The position numbers were made by a program, and so were the translations under genes. Shown here in pieces: positions 58,824 to 64,000 of a stretch of 64,000 nt of DNA. The notes beneath the pieces are model-generated. The model ran no database searches. It worked only from the letters and a program-made list of their open reading frames with translations, and had not been told where the DNA came from. Position 1 is the stretch's first letter, and each line of letters begins with the position of its first letter. The stretch comes from Clostridium_F caseinilyticum (GTDB taxonomy: Bacteria > Bacillota > Clostridia > Clostridiales > Clostridiaceae), in NCBI RefSeq assembly GCF_046127645.1, contig NZ_CP175919.1; one strand, 5' to 3'.

Positions 58824-60182
58824 TTAAAATACTTTACTAATACCTTCTTTTAAAGAAGATATACCAATTAAATTAACATTATCTTTAACAGAAATTTTAT
58901 CTTTATTTCTATCGGGTATAATTATATTAGTGAACCCCATTTTTATTCCTTCATTTACTATTCTATCACAAAAACTTACTGGACGAACCTCTCCTGTGAG
59001 TCCTATTTCTCCAACTACTAAAACTTTAGGTAATTTTATATCTTTTGATTTAGCGCTAGATAATAAGGCTAATGCTAATCCTAAATCAGCAAAAGTTCCT
59101 GTTAAATCTAATCCTCCTACTACATTAACATATACATCACAATTATAGAAAGGTACATTTAATTTTTTTTCTAACACAGCTAATATTAAATTTAGTCTAG
59201 CTGTATCTACTCCTACTGCCGTTCTCCTTGGCATATAAGCTTTTGTTTCACTTACCAATGCCTGTATTTCTATAAGTATTGGTCTAGTTCCTTCCATTAT
59301 ACCTATTATTACAGAACCTTCCCTTTGAAATTCAGTTTCTTCTAAAAACACAGCAGAAGGGTTGCTTATTTCTAATAATCCTTCTCCAGCCATTTCAAAG
59401 ACTCCTATTTCACTTGTAGTTCCAAAACGATTTTTTACCGTTCTTAAAATCCTAAATTCTTGTGTTCTTTCCCCTTCGAAAGATAAAACTGTATCTACCA
59501 TATGTTCTAAAACTCTAGGTCCTGCTAGTTCCCCTTGCTTTGTAACATGTGCTACTATAAAAAACGGTATATTATTATTTTTACTTATATGCATAATATC
59601 GTTAGAACATTGCCTAACTTGAGAGACAGTCCCTGGAGCTGAAGATAGTTCACTCTTGAAAAGAGTCTGTATAGAATCTATTATAACAAATTTAGGATCA
59701 ATTGTCGTAATATGCTCTTTGATTGCATCTATATTTGTTTCTGAAAGTATGTATATATCCTTTGATATTACTTTAAGCCTATCTGCCCTCATTTTTATTT
59801 GTTCTTCTGATTCTTCTCCTGATACATATAAAACCTTACCATACTTATTAGCAATATTATTAGCAGCTTGTAATAGTATTGTAGATTTCCCTATTCCGGG
59901 AGACCCAGATATTAAAGTTAAAGAACCTTTAACTATACCGCCACCTAAGACTCTATTAAGTTCATTTATTCCAGTATCTAATCTTTCATATTCACTGGAT
60001 TTTATGTTGGATATTATTTTAGGTTCCGATTTAATATTTAAGTTTTTTATGTTCTTATCAGTTGATTGTTTCTCCTCTTCTACCATACTATTCCAAGTAT
60101 TGCATCCAGGACATTTTCCCACCCATTTTATAGATTCGTAACCACATTGCTGACATATATAAACAATTCTATTTTTAGCCAT
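58824..60182 (-). CDS. radA: DNA repair protein RadA (Sms)
   Basis: A 452-residue branch-migration ATPase in recombination. N-terminal zinc finger CQQCGYES...CPGCNTW, Walker A GSPGIGKST, the RadA-specific motif KNRFGTTSEIG, and a Lon-protease-like C-terminal domain (VNVVGGLDLTGTFADLGLALAL). Between clpC and disA as in other Firmicutes. Confidence 0.97.
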   Translation of the reverse strand: MAKNRIVYICQQCGYESIKWVGKCPGCNTWNSMVEEEKQSTDKNIKNLNIKSEPKIISNIKSSEYERLDTGINELNRVLGGGIVKGSLTLISGSPGIGKSTILLQAANNIANKYGKVLYVSGEESEEQIKMRADRLKVISKDIYILSETNIDAIKEHITTIDPKFVIIDSIQTLFKSELSSAPGTVSQVRQCSNDIMHISKNNNIPFFIVAHVTKQGELAGPRVLEHMVDTVLSFEGERTQEFRILRTVKNRFGTTSEIGVFEMAGEGLLEISNPSAVFLEETEFQREGSVIIGIMEGTRPILIEIQALVSETKAYMPRRTAVGVDTARLNLILAVLEKKLNVPFYNCDVYVNVVGGLDLTGTFADLGLALALLSSAKSKDIKLPKVLVVGEIGLTGEVRPVSFCDRIVNEGIKMGFTNIIIPDRNKDKISVKDNVNLIGISSLKEGISKVF

Positions 60183-60250
60183 TTAATCAACTCCAAAACC
60201 TTAATTACAATAATAATATTATAACATCAATTAGTAAAAATAATTTAAAA

Positions 60251-60284
60251 AAACCAATAATTAAATAAGTTTAATTATTGGTTT
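60251..60284 (-). terminator. terminator after clpC
   Basis: AAACCAATAATTAAA (60251-60265), loop TAAG, exact complement (60270-60284), followed on the minus strand by T-rich sequence (TTTTTTT overlapping the stem end). Confidence 0.85.
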
Positions 60285-60301
60285 AAAATTAAATTTTAAA
60301 T

Positions 60302-62737
60302 CTAGATTTTAGAAAAATTCAATTTATCTTCAATAGTGTCAACTTTAACTGAATCACCTTTTTTAATATTACCTTTTAATATCTCTTCTGATAACTTATC
60401 TTCTACAATTTTAGTTATAGCTCTTCTTAAAGGTCTAGCTCCATAATTAGTATCATATCCTTCTTTTGCTAATATTTTTTCTGCTTCTTCTGTAAATCCT
60501 AATTTGATTCCTTGCTCTTCTACCCTATTAGATACAGTTTTTAACATAAGCTTAACTATTTCTCTAATATGCTCTTCTCTTAATTGATGGAAAACTATTA
60601 TATCATCTATTCTATTTAAAAATTCCGGTCTAAATGAATGCTTTAATTCATGCATAATGTTATCTTTCATTTTTTCATATTCTGTTTCTCTTTCTTCTTC
60701 TATAGAAGCACTAAATCCTAATGTTTTCTGTCTGCTTATAGTTGATGCTCCCACGTTAGATGTCATTATAATTATAGTATTTCTAAAATCTACTGTTTTT
60801 CCTTTTCCATCTGTAAGCCTTCCATCTTCTAATATTTGAAGTAATATATTGAATACTTCTGGATGAGCTTTTTCTATTTCATCAAATAATACAACTGAGT
60901 ATGGATTGGTTCTTACCTTTCCTGTTAATTGGCCTCCTTCATCATGTCCTACATATCCTGGAGGTGATCCTATTAATCTAGATACAGAATGTTTTTCCAT
61001 GTATTCTGACATGTCAACTCTAATCATATTATTTTCATTTCCAAACATAGACTCTGCTAAAGCTTTAGTTAATTCAGTTTTCCCTACACCTGTTGGTCCC
61101 AAAAATATAAATGACCCTATTGGTCTTTTTGGATCTTTTAATCCTACTCTTGCCCTTCTTACAGATCTTGATACTGACTTAATGGCCTCTTCTTGACCAA
61201 TTACTCTATTATGAAGAATATCCTCTAGTTTTAAAAGTTTTTCAGATTCCTTTTCAGTAAGTTTATTAACAGGTATATTAGTCCACTTTGAAACTACTGA
61301 TGCTATTTGTTGTTCTGATACAATTAAATTAGAACCTTCTTTTTCTGTATTCCAATCCTTTTTTAATCCTTCTAGTTTTTCTTTTAAATCTTTTTCATTA
61401 TCTCTTAAAGCAGCAGCCTTTTCAAAATCCTGCACTCTTATTGCATCTTCTTTTTCTTTAACAACTTTATCTAATTGTTCTTCTATTTTTTTCAAATCTG
61501 GTGGTGCAATTAAATTTTCTATTCTAACTTTTGAACCAGCCTCATCTATTAAATCTATTGCCTTATCTGGTAAAAATCTATCTCTTATATATCTATCAGA
61601 TAAATTAACTGCTGCATATACCGCATCATCTGTAAATTTAACCCTATGATGTGCTTCATACTTATCCCTTAATCCTTTTAAAATTTCTATTGTTTCATCT
61701 TTTGTAGGCTCTCCTACATTTATAGGCTGAAATCTTCTTTCTAAGGCAGAATCTTTTTCTATATATTTTCTGTACTCATCTAGGGTAGTTGCACCTATAC
61801 ATTGAATTTCTCCTCTTGCTAATGCAGGTTTTAATATATTTGCTGCATCTATAGCTCCTTCTGCTGCTCCAGCTCCAACTATTGTATGAATTTCATCTAT
61901 AAACAATATTGTATCTTTAGAGTTTTTTACTTCTTCCATTATTCTCTTTAATCTCTCTTCAAATTCACCTCTATATTTAGCTCCTGCTATCATAGATGTT
62001 AAGTCTAATGTGACCACTCTCTTATTTTTTAATATTTCTGGTATATTCCCATTAATTATATTTTGTGCTAATCCTTCTGCTATTGCTGTTTTACCTACTC
62101 CTGGTTCACCTATTAAACAAGGATTATTTTTAGTTCTTCTACATAATATTTCTAAAACTCTTTGAGTCTCTTTATCTCTTCCAATAACCGGATCTATCTT
62201 CCCTTCCTCTGCCATTTGAGTTAAATCTCTTCCAAATTGGTCTAATGTTGGGGTAGAAGTTTTAGAACCTTTTTTACTAGATTCATCTTTGTGAATTTCT
62301 TCTCCTGATAAATTCTTTATTAATTCTTTTCTCAGTCTTTCAACATCCAATCCTAAGTTGGAAAGAATAGTAAAAGCTACTCCTTCTGCTTCTCTTATTA
62401 ATCCTAATAATATATGTTCTGGAGTTATATAATTATGGTTTAAATTCCTAGCTTCTAATAAACTCATTTCTAGTAACCTTTTTGTTCTTGGAGTAAGTGG
62501 AATTTCATTTTTATAAAGATCCATATCTCCTTTTCCTTCATATCTTTCTATTAACTGGCTAACATTGTCTTCTGTTATATTAAAATTATTTAATAACTCT
62601 TTAGCTACTCCATCTTCTATTAAAATCCCTAAAAGAATATGCTCTGTACCTACATATCCATGTTTAAATTTTTCTGCTTCTTCTTGAGCATTCATAAGTA
62701 CTTTCTGAGCTCTTTCTGTAAATCTTCCAAACATCAT
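60302..62737 (-). CDS. clpC: ATP-dependent Clp protease ATP-binding subunit ClpC
   Basis: AAA+ unfoldase of about 811 residues working with ClpP. Clp-N repeats (AQKVLMNAQEEAEKFKHGYVGTEH), first Walker A GEPGVGKTA, a middle UVR-type coiled coil (EDAIRVQDFEKAAALRDNEK) that binds McsB/MecA-type adaptors, second Walker A GPTGVGKTE, and a C-terminal ClpB-D2-type domain. ATG 62737 (or 62734) lies 1 base past the mcsB stop, with GGAGG within mcsB. It is part of the ctsR-mcsA-mcsB-clpC stress operon. Confidence 0.96.
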   Translation of the reverse strand: MMFGRFTERAQKVLMNAQEEAEKFKHGYVGTEHILLGILIEDGVAKELLNNFNITEDNVSQLIERYEGKGDMDLYKNEIPLTPRTKRLLEMSLLEARNLNHNYITPEHILLGLIREAEGVAFTILSNLGLDVERLRKELIKNLSGEEIHKDESSKKGSKTSTPTLDQFGRDLTQMAEEGKIDPVIGRDKETQRVLEILCRRTKNNPCLIGEPGVGKTAIAEGLAQNIINGNIPEILKNKRVVTLDLTSMIAGAKYRGEFEERLKRIMEEVKNSKDTILFIDEIHTIVGAGAAEGAIDAANILKPALARGEIQCIGATTLDEYRKYIEKDSALERRFQPINVGEPTKDETIEILKGLRDKYEAHHRVKFTDDAVYAAVNLSDRYIRDRFLPDKAIDLIDEAGSKVRIENLIAPPDLKKIEEQLDKVVKEKEDAIRVQDFEKAAALRDNEKDLKEKLEGLKKDWNTEKEGSNLIVSEQQIASVVSKWTNIPVNKLTEKESEKLLKLEDILHNRVIGQEEAIKSVSRSVRRARVGLKDPKRPIGSFIFLGPTGVGKTELTKALAESMFGNENNMIRVDMSEYMEKHSVSRLIGSPPGYVGHDEGGQLTGKVRTNPYSVVLFDEIEKAHPEVFNILLQILEDGRLTDGKGKTVDFRNTIIIMTSNVGASTISRQKTLGFSASIEEERETEYEKMKDNIMHELKHSFRPEFLNRIDDIIVFHQLREEHIREIVKLMLKTVSNRVEEQGIKLGFTEEAEKILAKEGYDTNYGARPLRRAITKIVEDKLSEEILKGNIKKGDSVKVDTIEDKLNFSKI

Positions 62738-62738
62738 G

Positions 62739-63782
62739 TTAATCACCCTCCTTAACCCTTTGCTTTTTTAATCTTTCTTTAACTAACATTGCTCTATAAT
62801 ATCTACTCTCTTTTTCAGTCATTTCTTTATCATAAATTTTATTTAAATTAGCCGGTTGAGTATCTACTATTAATTTATTAATTACATTCTCATCTATATC
62901 CTTTATTATTGACATCTCTATACCTAACTTTACATTAGATATATAATTTAGACATTCTAAATTATCTAATAGTATTGCTGATTCTAGCAATGCTAAAGAT
63001 CTATATATCTTATCCTTTATTTCATATTCATAACTTTCTATGAATTTTTGTCTAGCTATATTTTCTTCATTTATTATTTGATTTATTACTGCCTTTAAAT
63101 TATTTATTATTTCCGTTTCATCTAATCCTAAGGTGATCTGATTTGATATTTGATATATATTTCCTAAAGCTTTAGATCCTTCCCCGTAAATACCTCTTAC
63201 TGTCATACCTAATTGGCTTATAGCATTTAATAATGCAGACATTCTATTATTCATAGAAAGAGCTGGCAAATGTATCATAACAGAAGCTCTTAATCCAGTT
63301 CCTATATTTGTTGGACAAGATGTTAGATACCCTAAATCTTTGTCGAAAGCTAAATCTATATTCTTTTCAATCATATTATCAATGCCATTTGCTTTTTCAA
63401 ATGCTTTTTCTAGATTAAAACCCTTTGTTATACTCTGTATTCTAATATGATCTTCTTCATTTATCATAATACTATTTTCCTCAGAACTATCTATTATTAC
63501 AGCTGCTTTATCTATATTATTAATTAAGTTAAAACTTATAATATGCTTTTCTAACAATGAATTAATTTCTTTTTTTTCTAGATTCCATAAATATATAGTT
63601 TTAAATTCATCTTTTGTTACTTCTTTATAAAATTCATTTTCTATTTTATATATAATATCTCTACCATTTTTATTATCTATTTTATTTGGGAAGGGTGCCT
63701 TGTCTATATTTCTAGCTAATCTTATTCTACTACTTAAAACCATATTATCATTCAGTAAATGATTTTCTTTATTTTCATTCAT
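62739..63782 (-). CDS. mcsB: protein-arginine kinase McsB
   Basis: A 347-residue phosphagen-kinase-fold enzyme that phosphorylates arginines, marking proteins for ClpCP and controlling CtsR. It has the N-terminal SSRIRLARN, the catalytic-site loop LTSCPTNIGTGLRASVMIHLP with its conserved Cys, and GEGSKALGNIYQISNQ. ATG 63782 follows GGAGGAGG and lies 4 bases past the mcsA stop; the frame open to 63809 is inside mcsA. Confidence 0.95.
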   Translation of the reverse strand: MNENKENHLLNDNMVLSSRIRLARNIDKAPFPNKIDNKNGRDIIYKIENEFYKEVTKDEFKTIYLWNLEKKEINSLLEKHIISFNLINNIDKAAVIIDSSEENSIMINEEDHIRIQSITKGFNLEKAFEKANGIDNMIEKNIDLAFDKDLGYLTSCPTNIGTGLRASVMIHLPALSMNNRMSALLNAISQLGMTVRGIYGEGSKALGNIYQISNQITLGLDETEIINNLKAVINQIINEENIARQKFIESYEYEIKDKIYRSLALLESAILLDNLECLNYISNVKLGIEMSIIKDIDENVINKLIVDTQPANLNKIYDKEMTEKESRYYRAMLVKERLKKQRVKEGD

Positions 63783-63786
63783 ATGC

Positions 63787-64000
63787 TTATGCCTCCTCCC
63801 CTTTTTCATTTTCTAATAACTTTATCTCATCTCTTATTGCTGCTGCTTTTTCATATTCTTCTTCTTTAATGCATTCTTGCAATTTATTTTTTAACTTTTG
63901 TAATTTCTTTTGCTTTATTATATATTGTCCTGACTTTTCAGGAATTTTCCCTGTATGCTCTACACTCCCATGAATTCTTTTTATTATTGGAATTATACTG
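63787..64000 (-). CDS. mcsA: McsA, activator of the McsB kinase (C-terminal part)
   Basis: The last 71 codons are in the window; the gene continues past the right edge. The visible part has HTGKIPEKSG, followed by a UVR motif coiled coil (KLKNKLQECIKEEEYEKAAAIRDEIKLLE, seen in pieces), typical of McsA after its zinc-finger half. It ends in an acidic KGEEA. Directly upstream of mcsB. Confidence 0.9.
   Translation of the reverse strand, partial: SIIPIIKRIHGSVEHTGKIPEKSGQYIIKQKKLQKLKNKLQECIKEEEYEKAAAIRDEIKLLENEKGEEA

Overview
The window is a very AT-rich, gene-dense stretch of a low-GC Firmicute chromosome. The informational proteins, the gene order (mcsA-mcsB-clpC-radA-disA ... cysS-mrnC-thyX-rlmB-rae1-sigH ... 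secE-nusG-rplKAJL-rpoBC ... S10/spc/alpha clusters ... cwlD), a cortex-type amidase and sigma-H point to a spore-forming Clostridium. The species cannot be fixed from sequence reading alone. No rRNA, phage, insertion sequence or CRISPR array is seen. Nearly every gene is on the minus strand, so the operons read from right to left.

Layout from left to right. 1-4200: the start of an unknown secreted or anchored protein, ptsI (PTS Enzyme I), and a divergent sigma-54 activator whose N-terminus is an HPr-like domain. Between them lie a near-consensus sigma-54 promoter aimed at ptsI and three copies of a TTGATA-N5-TATCAA palindrome. 4300-9310: a TPR membrane protein, a two-subunit class I fumarase/tartrate dehydratase, a CwlD-like amidase, and a Na/Pi cotransporter with a PhoU-like tail behind a Pho-box-like array. 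9750-29600: rpsI-rplM, truA, the ECF transporter module ecfT-ecfA2-ecfA1, then the continuous alpha, spc and S10 ribosomal clusters with rpoA, infA, map, adk and secY. 29600-47110: the S10 leader and promoter, tuf, fusA, rpsG, rpsL, an L7Ae-like gene, rpoC, rpoB, rplL, rplJ, rplA, rplK, nusG, secE, rpmG and a second tuf. 47187-48062: tRNA-Thr and tRNA-Gly upstream of the second tuf, then sigH. 48137-64000: rae1, rlmB, thyX, mrnC, cysS, a threonine dehydratase, a degenerate ProRS-like protein, ispD, a PIN-TRAM protein, a small MazG-like gene on the plus strand, disA, radA, clpC, mcsB and the end of mcsA.

Most of the window makes and controls the translation and transcription machinery. Near-consensus sigma-A promoters often sit just after the preceding stop codon (rplM, rplJ, tRNA/tuf2, sigH). 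Several RNA control elements can be read directly: an L10 leader, two L1-site mimics (one before rplK, one before rplA), a multibranched S10 leader, a double-hairpin rpoB leader and a structured rpsM leader. Several genes start at TTG or GTG, so the longest open frame overstates the protein.

The most unusual items are the HPr-domain sigma-54 activator/ptsI regulatory unit, the ProRS paralogue that has lost its aminoacylation motifs, the duplicated L1 sites, the Pho-box array, and a 24-bp-arm palindrome covering both stop codons of the MazG-like gene and disA.
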